From: Pseudomonadales bacterium
Lineage (GTDB): Bacteria > Pseudomonadota > Gammaproteobacteria > Pseudomonadales > Azotimanducaceae
Direction of reading: 5' to 3'
Assembly (NCBI GenBank): GCA_028277965.1
Contig: JANQFF010000416.1
Coordinates: 1 to 36,693, forward strand
Length of the DNA stretch: 36,693 bases
Position 1 is the first letter of the stretch. Each line of letters starts with the position of its first letter. A program made the translations under genes and the position numbers. Positions 23,770-32,800 of the stretch are shown one piece after another. The notes beneath the pieces are model-generated. The model worked only from the letters and a program-made list of their open reading frames with translations, made no database searches and had not been told where the DNA came from.

Positions 23770-25452
23770 TTACTGTCCGCCTGCTACCCCGGGTTCGCCT
23801 GATTCACTGCTCGCAATGTTAGCGGGTGAATCGCCCACGTATCTCAGCGTGGTGAAGCCGAAGAACATCTCATGTTTGGTCTGCAGACCGAAATGCACCG
23901 GCAGTTCGGGGTTCGGGTTTGCGGGGTTACGGTCGGAGTTGTCCATCGCGCCACGCGCTACCAGGCGCGTCCCTGCAGGCAGGAACGCCGGTTCTTCCAG
24001 TTCATACGCAAACTGCCAGTTGAAATCGTACTTCGGTACCGACAGGAGAATTTCCGATTCGCCGTTCGGATATTCAGCCACGTAGCTCATATATTTACCC
24101 CGGTAATGCATGTGCGGTGTCATGCTGTAGAGGTAGGCTTCGCGTTCGATGAGCTGCTCACCTTCAATTTTGTACTCTTTCTCAAAGGGTGGAACCAGGA
24201 AACGCCGCTGGCCCGCAACACCGCCAGACATGACGTGCTGCGGCGGTTTGTCGTGCAGATATATCCCAACCTGGGTGGCATCCACCGTCTCTTTGCCACT
24301 CGTTGTGTAATGCATCTGCAGGAGCAGGTTGGATCCCTTGCGAATCAGGCGACCACTGTTGTCCCGGAAGATGTCAGCACCACGACCGGGCGCAAATCCG
24401 GCGATGCTCTCTCCCCGGTCGGCACCCGTCTGTCTGCCACGCAGCGTTTTGTCAGCCGGGCTCGAAAGATACGCAATCACGTGGTGCAGAACTGCACGAT
24501 CCCCCGGTACAAACTCCATCGCTTCTACCCAGACGTCGCGATCCAGATTGAGTTCCACCGGTATGTAGCGGTAATCGATGACACCCGTCGCAGGTATGGT
24601 CTGGGGTGGAACGTCGACAATCAGGTCCGGCTCACCATAAGTGAACTTGGGATTCGCGAACTTGAGTTTCGTCAAAGGATCGGTTTCCCCATCGCGCGGG
24701 GCACCTGCATCGATCCAGCTGATGAGCTTCTGCTGCTCATCGACAGTCAGACCCGCCACGTTCTGTATCGGGCGTCCCACGTGAGTGTCGATCTGACCTG
24801 GCGGCATACGTCGGTTCATAACTACTTCTTTCATCATCGTGGACCAACCCTGAACCATGGCGTGGCTCGACATCGACCAGGGTGCAATTGCGCCGTCATG
24901 ATGACAGGACACACAGTTGTCCTGGAGTATCGGCACAATGTCGTTCACGTAAGACGCGGCAGGTTCACTCAGGTAAGGAATTTCCGTGCCTGCAACCGTA
25001 GTGACACCTGGATCTGATCCCTCCAGCGCGGCAATGATCCCTTCGATATTGCCCCGATACATCACTTCACGATCCGCCGGGTTGATCACGATCGCTTCGC
25101 CAACCTGGGAAAGACCGAGGTCCCTGGCCACCAGCTGCGTTTCATCGACGAGAATCGGCAGATCGTTCTCGGCCGCGTGAGCTACGGTCTGCCGGGTTTC
25201 CTCAGGCATGGCATTCAACATGAACCAGACCACGTCGTCTGCATCGCTGGCAGCACGCACACCGGCAAGCTCAGCCGCCACAGCATCACCATTGGCATGG
25301 GCCACGATCACCACGGCCTGTTGGTCACCGTAGTAACTCAACTGATGGAAGGTCCCCTCGTGGTCGAGAAGGGCAAAGTCACCCACAGTCTGGGCGGAAG
25401 CAGAGGCGCACAGAAAGGCGCTCAGCCAGAACACACTACGAAATCGAGTCAT
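23770..25452 (-). CDS. exported redoxin - cytochrome c - copper (PHM-like) monooxygenase fusion
   Basis: 560 residues from ATG 25452 with signal peptide (FWLSAFLCASASA, cleavage near 20). Three parts are visible. Residues 21-145 have a thioredoxin/redoxin-like fold (VGDFALLDHEGTFHQLS), but the active-site Cys are absent (VIVAHANGD). A cytochrome c-like part follows with NCVSCHH (Cys180, Cys183, His184). The third part (about 275-545) is a type II copper, ascorbate-dependent monooxygenase-like domain. Its His and Met residues fall where PHM binds copper: His323/His324 and His381 for CuH; His447, His449 and Met529 for CuM. Both copper sites therefore look complete. It should hydroxylate a substrate in the periplasm, with the haem perhaps feeding electrons in place of ascorbate; that role is inferred. 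Confidence 0.88.
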   Translation of the reverse strand: MTRFRSVFWLSAFLCASASAQTVGDFALLDHEGTFHQLSYYGDQQAVVIVAHANGDAVAAELAGVRAASDADDVVWFMLNAMPEETRQTVAHAAENDLPILVDETQLVARDLGLSQVGEAIVINPADREVMYRGNIEGIIAALEGSDPGVTTVAGTEIPYLSEPAASYVNDIVPILQDNCVSCHHDGAIAPWSMSSHAMVQGWSTMMKEVVMNRRMPPGQIDTHVGRPIQNVAGLTVDEQQKLISWIDAGAPRDGETDPLTKLKFANPKFTYGEPDLIVDVPPQTIPATGVIDYRYIPVELNLDRDVWVEAMEFVPGDRAVLHHVIAYLSSPADKTLRGRQTGADRGESIAGFAPGRGADIFRDNSGRLIRKGSNLLLQMHYTTSGKETVDATQVGIYLHDKPPQHVMSGGVAGQRRFLVPPFEKEYKIEGEQLIEREAYLYSMTPHMHYRGKYMSYVAEYPNGESEILLSVPKYDFNWQFAYELEEPAFLPAGTRLVARGAMDNSDRNPANPNPELPVHFGLQTKHEMFFGFTTLRYVGDSPANIASSESGEPGVAGGQ

Positions 25453-25556
25453 CGAACCACAATCCAAGTCCTGGAAAACGGGTAGAATCTAGCAAAATTT
25501 GGCTATCTTCACTATTTTCATCCCTCCGAAAAGAGGGCCGGAAGAACGAATTTGCG

Positions 25557-27872
25557 ATGCAGTACCTGATCGACTTCCTCGTCAACAAACGCTACCTCCT
25601 GCTGCTTGTGACCCTCGTCACGGGTGTCGGCGTGACATGGGGCATTGGCCACGTCAGCACAAATGCCACCTACGACTCCATCCTGTCCGAAGGTGACCCC
25701 TACAGGGAGGAAGTCGAAGAAACGCGCAGGGACTTTCCACCAAGCACGGGAGTGCTGTTTACGTTCCAGTCGGAGCCCGACGTCTTCAATTTCAAAGCGC
25801 TCGAGGCGATGGATGCGCTCAGCCAGCGCTACACGGAAATTGAATCTGCCGTGTCGGTCGGATCGCTGATGAACCGGCGCCTGAACGAGGTGGATGCGGA
25901 GAGATACAACCGGGACTACCTGATTCCCCACCTCTCCACCGTCAGGGAAGAAGATCTGGCGGAGATCCGCAGACTGGCACTGAAAGACGACGAGCTCACC
26001 AAAAGCCTGCTTTCGCCGGATGGAGACATGGCGCTCGGCCAGATCAAGTACAAAGCCAGCGAAGACACCCAGGAAGTGCGCCTGCGTATTGCCGAGTCCA
26101 TCATCGCGCTCAGGGATTCGCTGCGCGCAGATCATCCGGAAGTCGATATTCATGTTCTTGGTGGCGTTCTTTTCGAGCGGGACGGCTACAACGCCCAGAT
26201 CGAAGACCGTAATCAGCTCTTCCCACTGGTGATTGGGCTTTCCATCCTGCTCCTCTGGTTCTGCCTGCGCTCCCTCGCCTATTCGCTGAGCCTGTTCGTG
26301 ATTGCGTTTGCAACGATTGGCCTCACCGTCGGCACCTGGGGTTGGTTGGGTATCCCGTTTAATCAGATATCGAGCCTCGGACCGCTTGTGGTGCTGGTGG
26401 TCGCCATCGCTGACGGGATACATATCGTGTCGGTCTACGCTCAAGGGTTACATCGAGGGTTGGACAAGTTCGCCGCCATGCGCGATTCCTTAAGGATCAA
26501 CGTGCAGCCGGTCACGCTGGCGACCATCACGACAGCGATGGGATTCCTGAGTCTCAACTACAGTTCTTCTCCCGGCATCTACGGCTTCGGGAACATCATC
26601 GCGATTGGTGTGGTCTGGGCATTCATCACCACGATGACCATGCTACCGGCCATCATTCTGCTGCTGCCGACCAACAAGGTGCCCCAACCCCTCGGGGTAC
26701 GTGGATTTATCGCCACCATCGACCGGCTGGTCGAGACCCGGGGCAATGTCCTCTTCTGGGGCAGCTCCGTCATCATCGTTGCGACATTTGCGATGCTGCC
26801 GCTGAACAAGATGGACTTCGACCGATTCAGCTTTGTCGACGAAGACTCTGATTTTCACGCAGTCATGACAGCGCTCAAAGAGAAGATCGGCAACGATCAG
26901 AGTCTCGTCTACAGCATCCACAGTGGTGAGTATTACGGCATCACGGAACCGGCATTTCTCGAACAGGTGGACGAGTTTTCCGTCTGGCTGGAGGAACAGC
27001 CGGAAGCGAGTTTTGTCACGAGCTACACGGACCTTCTGCGATCGCTCAACAAGTCCGAGCACGACGACGATCCTGCATACGACGTTCTCCCTGAAGACAA
27101 GCTGCAGATCATCGACTACCTCGTCGGCTATCAGCTCATCCAGGAAATCGAGCCCAACCTGGAACCAATCTTCAACTCGGACTATTCAGCCATCCGCCTG
27201 GTTATCGGCACGTCTGATCTCTCCAACGGTGAGCTTCTGACCTTCAACGATAAAATCGATGCCTGGATCGAAGCGAACGTCAACCCCGACTACCGGGTTC
27301 TGCACGGCGACAACAGTATCCTCTTCGCGCGCCTCGACCAGTCGATCACCCGCGAACTCATGCAGGGTTTCACGGTCAGCTTCTTCTTCATTACCCTGAC
27401 CATGCTGATTGGTCTCAAGAGCGTGAGGTACGGGCTCTTGAGCATCATGCCGAATCTCTTCCCCGCAACCATTGTGTTTGGGTTCTGGGGGCTTTTTATG
27501 GGTGAGCTGTCACCCTACATCCTGATGCTTTTCTCGATCAGCATCGGCCTTGTGGTGGACGATTCAGTGCACATCTTGAGCAAATACATCAGCGCCATCC
27601 GCTCAGGCAACACACCGGAGGCGGCTGTTAAGTACTCTCTCGACAAAGCCGGATCCGCTATAACGATCACCACACTGTCCCTGGCAGTCGGCACGTTCGT
27701 GCTCGTGTTATCGAATACGTTCCACTTCCAGAACGTGGCGCTTCTGCTGACGCCGATCATTATCGTGGCGCTGTTCCTTGACCTCTTGTTCCTGCCGCCG
27801 CTGCTGATCCGGTTCGACAAGCACAAAGCGAAGAAAGCCGAATCTCGGCTAAAGCCGCTCCTACAGCGATGA
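25557..27872 (+). CDS. MMPL/RND-superfamily transporter
   Basis: 771 residues. A first membrane helix (about 13-33) precedes a periplasmic domain. A helix bundle follows (about 220-365) with the Asp-bearing VVAIADGIHIVSVYAQG, then a second helix/periplasmic/helix set with IGLVVDDSVHILSKYISA. The two halves thus repeat, as in MMPL and hopanoid/sterol-type exporters, and the paired acidic residues in TM4 and TM10 are the proton relay. Members move lipids or hydrophobic compounds to the periplasm or outer membrane. It diverges from the PHM-like gene. The last nine codons (SRLKPLLQR) are the in-frame reading of a REP unit, so the C-terminus has been rewritten by the repeat. Confidence 0.92.
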   Translation: MQYLIDFLVNKRYLLLLVTLVTGVGVTWGIGHVSTNATYDSILSEGDPYREEVEETRRDFPPSTGVLFTFQSEPDVFNFKALEAMDALSQRYTEIESAVSVGSLMNRRLNEVDAERYNRDYLIPHLSTVREEDLAEIRRLALKDDELTKSLLSPDGDMALGQIKYKASEDTQEVRLRIAESIIALRDSLRADHPEVDIHVLGGVLFERDGYNAQIEDRNQLFPLVIGLSILLLWFCLRSLAYSLSLFVIAFATIGLTVGTWGWLGIPFNQISSLGPLVVLVVAIADGIHIVSVYAQGLHRGLDKFAAMRDSLRINVQPVTLATITTAMGFLSLNYSSSPGIYGFGNIIAIGVVWAFITTMTMLPAIILLLPTNKVPQPLGVRGFIATIDRLVETRGNVLFWGSSVIIVATFAMLPLNKMDFDRFSFVDEDSDFHAVMTALKEKIGNDQSLVYSIHSGEYYGITEPAFLEQVDEFSVWLEEQPEASFVTSYTDLLRSLNKSEHDDDPAYDVLPEDKLQIIDYLVGYQLIQEIEPNLEPIFNSDYSAIRLVIGTSDLSNGELLTFNDKIDAWIEANVNPDYRVLHGDNSILFARLDQSITRELMQGFTVSFFFITLTMLIGLKSVRYGLLSIMPNLFPATIVFGFWGLFMGELSPYILMLFSISIGLVVDDSVHILSKYISAIRSGNTPEAAVKYSLDKAGSAITITTLSLAVGTFVLVLSNTFHFQNVALLLTPIIIVALFLDLLFLPPLLIRFDKHKAKKAESRLKPLLQR

Positions 27873-27910
27873 TCTAAGCTACCTTTGTAGGAGCGGCTTT
27901 AGCCGCGATT
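27841..27910. repeat. REP pair carrying the stop codons of both convergent genes
   Basis: Left unit AATCTCGGCTAAAGCCGCTC plus CTACAG (27841-27866) and right unit TGTAGGAGCGGCTTTAGCC plus GCGATT (27886-27910), inverted. The left unit is read in frame by the transporter gene (stop 27870-27872). The right unit is read by the TPR gene on the other strand, giving AAT CGC GGC TAA. Confidence 0.88.
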
Positions 27911-29110
27911 TGCTGCAGTAATGGTTTCATCCACTAACCTTCGCTGGGCCCGGCTGCCGCCAATCCGCACCACCTGGGGCAGCGCCGCTGTCAGGATCTC
28001 TCCAGCTTTGCCAAAGTCTCCGTTCGCGTACGCTTCAAATCCATCCGCGAGCTGAATAACCACTTCCCCGGCCCATAAACGACCTTTTTCGAGCGCGGTT
28101 CGGCACTGGGTTCGAAACTCGTCCAGCGCCGCGCTGTCACCGAGGTATGCCAGGCACGCTGCACGATGAACGTCGACAAAGATGCCGGGCCTCGGGAAAT
28201 TGGCTTCGCCTATTCCGCGCAGAACCATCATCCGTTCGACTGACCGTTCCGCCCCGGCCATCTCGGCCCGCCACAGCATCGACACGCCGTCGGTAAAGAG
28301 ATTGATCGGCGGGCTGGCAGACATATCCGCCTGACAGCGCTCGTCAAAAATCTGCCACATGGCATCGAAGTTTTTGTTGAGCAGATGAAAAAGCGCCAGG
28401 TGCCACCAGAGATGGCAGTACATGATCCCGTCCGGTTGATAACGCGGCGCCCAGTCTTCAAGCCACTCTCGCGCACGTTCGTGCTGGTTGTCTTCAAAAA
28501 GCGCATGCACCCAGGTGTGGGCAACATGGCCGCTTTCCGGCACCTGTGCCAAAGCGGCTTCAACCATCGGTACGGCCCGATCCGCTGCATCACATTCGAG
28601 GAGCGCAAATCCATATACATGCTGGAACCACCAGTGGTCGCCGTAGTGGTCTGCAAGCGGTTCGAGCAGGGCCAGCTGTTCTGTTTCACGTTGCTGGCGA
28701 CCGCTGAAACCGATGAGGCCAAACACACCTGCTGCGGGGTCGAGCGCAAGCGCATCCAGGGGAAACTCTGCGATGTGTTCCTTGATCTTCGCAAGCGCCG
28801 GATCCCGTTTGCCTGTCACCACATCCACAAAGATGGCGGCATGCTGTTGTTCGCGGCGGGTCGCGTTCTGTGAGAGGGCCACGCCCCGTTCAGCAGCCTC
28901 GCGGGCACTCATAGGATCTCCACCCAGAAGCCGTGCCATGGCGTCCGCTGAATGGGCAATCGCAAAGTCCGGGTCGAGCGCAAGCACACGCTGAGTCGCT
29001 TCCTCCGGGTTTCCTGTACCCGACAATAAACACACACCCGCAGCGTCGAACGCACGAGCAGCTTCCTCGCTGACCGTGGTCAACGGCAGACCAAAGCTAT
29101 CCTGTGGCAT
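27899..29110 (-). CDS. TPR-repeat protein (TTC38-like)
   Basis: 403 residues without signal peptide or membrane segment. It is all-helical with Ala/Leu-rich repeats spaced about 34 residues apart. Recognisable blocks are CLLSGTGNPEEATQRVLALDPDFAIAHS, FAFLLECDAADRAVPMVEAAL-like, HTWVHALFEDNQHERAREWLEDW, and WWFQHVYGFALLE. The aromatic segments YCHLWWHLALFHL and GDHWWFQHVYGF are typical of the TTC38-type family, whose function is not established. GGAGGG before the ATG is a good ribosome binding site. The C-terminus NRG and stop come from the REP unit. It diverges from the GST gene by 59 bp. Confidence 0.82.
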   Translation of the reverse strand: MPQDSFGLPLTTVSEEAARAFDAAGVCLLSGTGNPEEATQRVLALDPDFAIAHSADAMARLLGGDPMSAREAAERGVALSQNATRREQQHAAIFVDVVTGKRDPALAKIKEHIAEFPLDALALDPAAGVFGLIGFSGRQQRETEQLALLEPLADHYGDHWWFQHVYGFALLECDAADRAVPMVEAALAQVPESGHVAHTWVHALFEDNQHERAREWLEDWAPRYQPDGIMYCHLWWHLALFHLLNKNFDAMWQIFDERCQADMSASPPINLFTDGVSMLWRAEMAGAERSVERMMVLRGIGEANFPRPGIFVDVHRAACLAYLGDSAALDEFRTQCRTALEKGRLWAGEVVIQLADGFEAYANGDFGKAGEILTAALPQVVRIGGSRAQRRLVDETITAANRG

Positions 29111-29169
29111 GACTACCCTCCTTTCACTAAGCTACTCGATCTTTGGATACAAGCAATAGGGGATAACAC

Positions 29170-29778
29170 TTGAAACTGCACTTTGCACCCAACTCCCGGG
29201 CCGGACGGATTGTCTGGCTCCTCGAAGAGCTGGAACTGCCTTACGAGATCAACAAGATGGCGTTCCACCCGAGTGATCTCAAATCCGACGAACACAGAGC
29301 GCGACACCCCCTGGGGCGCGTACCGGTTCTCGATGATGGTGACGTCAGCATCTACGAATCCGGCGCCATTGTTGAGTACGTCCTCGAACGTCACAAGAAC
29401 GGCGGTCTCAAGCCCGCAGTCGACGATCCGATGTTTCCGGAGTACCTGCAGTGGTTTCACTACTGCGAAGGCATGGTGATGCCGCCGGTGAACACGATTG
29501 TGGTTCAAACCGTGCTTCTGCCACCCGACCGCAGAGACGAAACGGCGTTGGGTCAGGCTCAGCGTCTTCTGACCAAGGCGCTTGCGCCTGTCGATGAGGC
29601 GCTCGAAGGCCGTGAATATCTCATCGGCGATTTTTCCGGTGCCGACATTATGCTCGGCCACGCCTGTTTCATGGCCAATCGACTTGGTTGTGTGACCGAT
29701 GAGATGACCAACCTCAAAGGTTACGTGGAGCGCGTGGCCGCACGCCCTGCCTTCAAGAAAGCCATCGAGATGCAGTAA
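29170..29778 (+). CDS. glutathione S-transferase family protein
   Basis: 202 residues starting at TTG 29170, supported by AGGGGA 7 bp upstream and by the family start KLHFAPNSRAGRIVWLLEEL. The thioredoxin-like N-domain has the catalytic region PNSRAGR, the cis-Pro segment GRVPVLDD (about 49-56) and the glutathione-contacting ESGAIVEYV (Glu-Ser). The C-terminal helical domain contains LIGDFSGADIMLGH, the usual N-cap motif. It would conjugate or isomerise an electrophile in the cytoplasm, fitting a catabolic setting. It converges on the ferredoxin oxidoreductase gene across a strong hairpin. Confidence 0.93.
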   Translation: MKLHFAPNSRAGRIVWLLEELELPYEINKMAFHPSDLKSDEHRARHPLGRVPVLDDGDVSIYESGAIVEYVLERHKNGGLKPAVDDPMFPEYLQWFHYCEGMVMPPVNTIVVQTVLLPPDRRDETALGQAQRLLTKALAPVDEALEGREYLIGDFSGADIMLGHACFMANRLGCVTDEMTNLKGYVERVAARPAFKKAIEMQ

Positions 29779-29785
29779 GGGTTGT

Positions 29786-29812
29786 CGGTCCGGTAGCGCC
29801 GCTACCGGACCG
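29786..29812. terminator. bidirectional hairpin between convergent genes
   Basis: Perfect 12-bp stem CGGTCCGGTAGC / GCTACCGGACCG with a 3-base GCC loop, in the 37-bp gap between the stops of the GST and the oxidoreductase genes. There is no T tract on either side, so it may end transcription only partly or stabilise both 3' ends. It contains GGTAGCGCCGCTACC and differs from the other REP units in the window. Confidence 0.6.
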
Positions 29813-29815
29813 CGT

Positions 29816-32800
29816 TCAACTCGCCCGGGCAATGAGCCCGTCTGAGACTTTCGCCCCCAGGAGTTCCCCGAGGCGCAAAGCCCGTGCTTCCTCAGCGCGT
29901 TTGAGGTGCTCAGCGCGCACATGACCGTAACCCCGGACCATGTCCGGGATGCTGGCAAGTCCAACAGCGGCTTCGAGATTTCCCGCGTCCATACACCCGA
30001 GGATTTTCTCTATGTCATCCTCGTACTGTGCGGTCAGTGCACGGGCTGCTTTGGCTTCTTCCGAGTTCCTGAAGGGATCGATCACCGATCCCCGCAATCC
30101 CCGCAGTTTCGCCATCATCCTGAACGCAAACATGAGCCAGCCCCCAACGGGACGTTTCACAATTTTGGATGAGTTCGGGATCTTCTGACCAAACGGCCAG
30201 CCACCAATGTGGAAGGTGAGCTTAAGGTCGCCGTCGAACGTCTCATTCAGCGTTTCCGCAAAGGCCGGATCCGCATAGAGGCGCGCAACTTCCCATTCGT
30301 CCTTGTGGGCCAGAACCTTGAAGTAGTAATTCGCAACCGCCGTCGCAACGCTCGAACTTTCCGACAGTTCCGCTTCGCGGCCTCGTACACGATCCACCAG
30401 TGCCTTGTAACGATCTGCAAGCTCACGGTTCTGATATTCCGTCAGAAATTCAACACGCCGTTCGATCAGTGTGTCGAGGTCAGGCGCTGCCTCACTCTCA
30501 AGCGCGGTACCCTGGATAAGGTCTGCCGCCGCCTCTGGATTGTGGGCTGCGAACCGACCCAGCTCAAAAGCCTGCCGATTCATCTCAACCTCTACGCCGT
30601 TGAGTTCAAGCGCCCGTATGATGGCATCAAAGCTCACGGGTATCCCGCTCAGCTGCCAGGCGGCACCCAGCAGGAGCGTGTTGGCAAACACCGCATCACC
30701 CAGCACCCGTTCAGCGAGGAGGATGCTATCGAGTTTGACGATACGGTCTTCTCCGGCTGTATCGAGACGCTGAATCAGAAGACTCTCGTCGATGTTCCAG
30801 TCGGGATTGCGTGAAAACTCTGCCGTTGGGGTGAGATGGGTCGATACCACACCGACACTTTTACCGGGCACCAGTGTTGCCAGAACTTCATCTCCCGCAG
30901 CGACAATGACGTCAGCACCGATGAGCGCATCCGTTTCACCCGTTGCGATCCGCGTCGAGTTCAGCTGATCTGAATCGTTGGCGATCTTAACGTGGGAAAG
31001 AACAGCGCCATATTTCTGGGCGAGACCCGTAACGTCCAGATTCGAGCTGTACAGGCCGTCCGCGTGGGCAGCAACAGCGAGCGTCTGGCCGATTGTGACC
31101 ACCCCGGTACCGCCGATACCGGCAACAAGTACTGCCCAAGACCCGTCAATGGCAGGCAGATCCGGATGAGGCACCTCCGGCAGATCAACGGTTCCGGATT
31201 CGGGTTCCCTTTTCTTCGGCTGCGCCCCTTCGATGGTGACAAGGCTTGGGCAGAAGCCCTCAACACACGAGAAATCTTTGTTACAGGATGACTGGTTGAT
31301 CTGTCGTTTTCGCCCGAATTCCGTTTCCAAAGGTTCAATGGCCATACAGTTCGAAACCGTGCCACAGTCGCCACAGCCCTCACAGACTGTTGGATGGATG
31401 AACACGCGTTTGTCGGGATCGTGCCACTTGCCGCGCTTACGCAGGCGACGCCTCTCGGTTGCACAGGGCTGCTCGTAGATGAGTACCGAAACGTTGTTGT
31501 ACTCACGAAGGTCCTTTTGGACGGCTTCCAGTCGGGTGCGATGTTGTACCTCGACACTTCCCGGAAAACTGTGTCCCTCGTACTTCTCCGGCTCGTCGCT
31601 CACAAGAGCAATTTTTCTCACGCCCTCAGCATCAAGCTCCTTCACGATCTGATCCACGGAGAGTTCACCCTCAATAGGCTGTCCGCCTGTCATCGAAACA
31701 AACCCGTTCACCAGGAGCTTGTAGGTAATCGGCAGATCGGCGGCCACTGCCGCACGGATCGCCAGAAAACCCGAGTGATAAAACGTACCGTCACCCATGT
31801 TGGTGAAGACGTGTTTTTCGTCCGTAAACGGCTGCTGACCAATCCACATCGCACCTTCCCCACCCATGTGGGAAATTGTGTTGGTATTCATTGGATCGAG
31901 CATCATCGCCATGCCGTGACAACCGATCCCCGCCAGCGCCCTGCTGCCCTCTATCACCTGGGTGGAGCGGCCATGGGGGCACCCCGCGCAGAACGAAGGA
32001 CTCCTGACAGGTGCGGGTGTGCCACCCGCAGGCTTGTCGGGAAAGTTGGGCTGCGAAACGCCGCTGTTAGGGTCAACGCGGAGTGCTGTTTTGCTCAAAA
32101 CGCTCACGATGGTCGCGGGGTCGATCTCCCCACTGTTGGGAAAAGCCTGGTCGCCTCTTGAAGTTGCGTAGGTCTGCCCATCGAAGAACTTCCCGACGAC
32201 ATTCGGCGCATCCGGCTGGCCATAGAGGATGGAACGGATCTGATCTTCCAGCAGCGGTCTTTTTTCTTCGACGACGAGAATCGTATCGAGCCCGCGGGCA
32301 AAGTCCTGTATCACTACATTGTCGAGCGGCCAGACCATCCCTACCTTGAGAATTCTCAAACCGACCGCCCCGAGATCCGCTTCGGCTACACCCAGGGCAC
32401 GCAGCGCCTGGGAGAGATCCTGGTACGCTTTCCCCGCTGCGACAATCCCAAGTTTCGCACCATCAGTGTTTCTGACAATGCGATTCAGCTGATTTGCTCT
32501 CGCGTATACAAGCGCTTCGTCAATACGTTCTTCGTAAAGCACATGCTCCTGCTGTACAAACGGCGTGAAAGTCTGGATATTCAATCCGGGTTTGCCTTCC
32601 GGGACTTCGATCGAAGGCGAATCCGGACCCACATAAAGAGAACCACCACCTTCAATCACATCGGTTACCAGTTTCATCCCGCAGAGCAGACCACTGTGCC
32701 GGGACAGCGCGATCCCATGCAGACCGTAGTCGAGCACTTCCTGGGCGTTGGACGGCGCCAGAAGCGGAATGCCCGCCGATACAAAATTGAAATCGGAGTA

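Noticed and set aside
23872-25017. Long open frame on the plus strand opposite the copper monooxygenase fusion
   Set aside because: It is antisense to a gene with a complete set of motifs, and its translation shows no domain or signal; high GC leaves the opposite strand open.
25518-26444. Open frame of about 300 codons on the minus strand opposite the MMPL transporter
   Set aside because: Composition is rich in Gln, Arg and His as in mirror frames, without motifs; the plus strand encodes a clear transporter.
19634-27910. CRISPR array or tandem repeats
   Set aside because: The repeats are palindromic REP units scattered between genes, not regularly spaced with unique spacers, and no cas genes are present.
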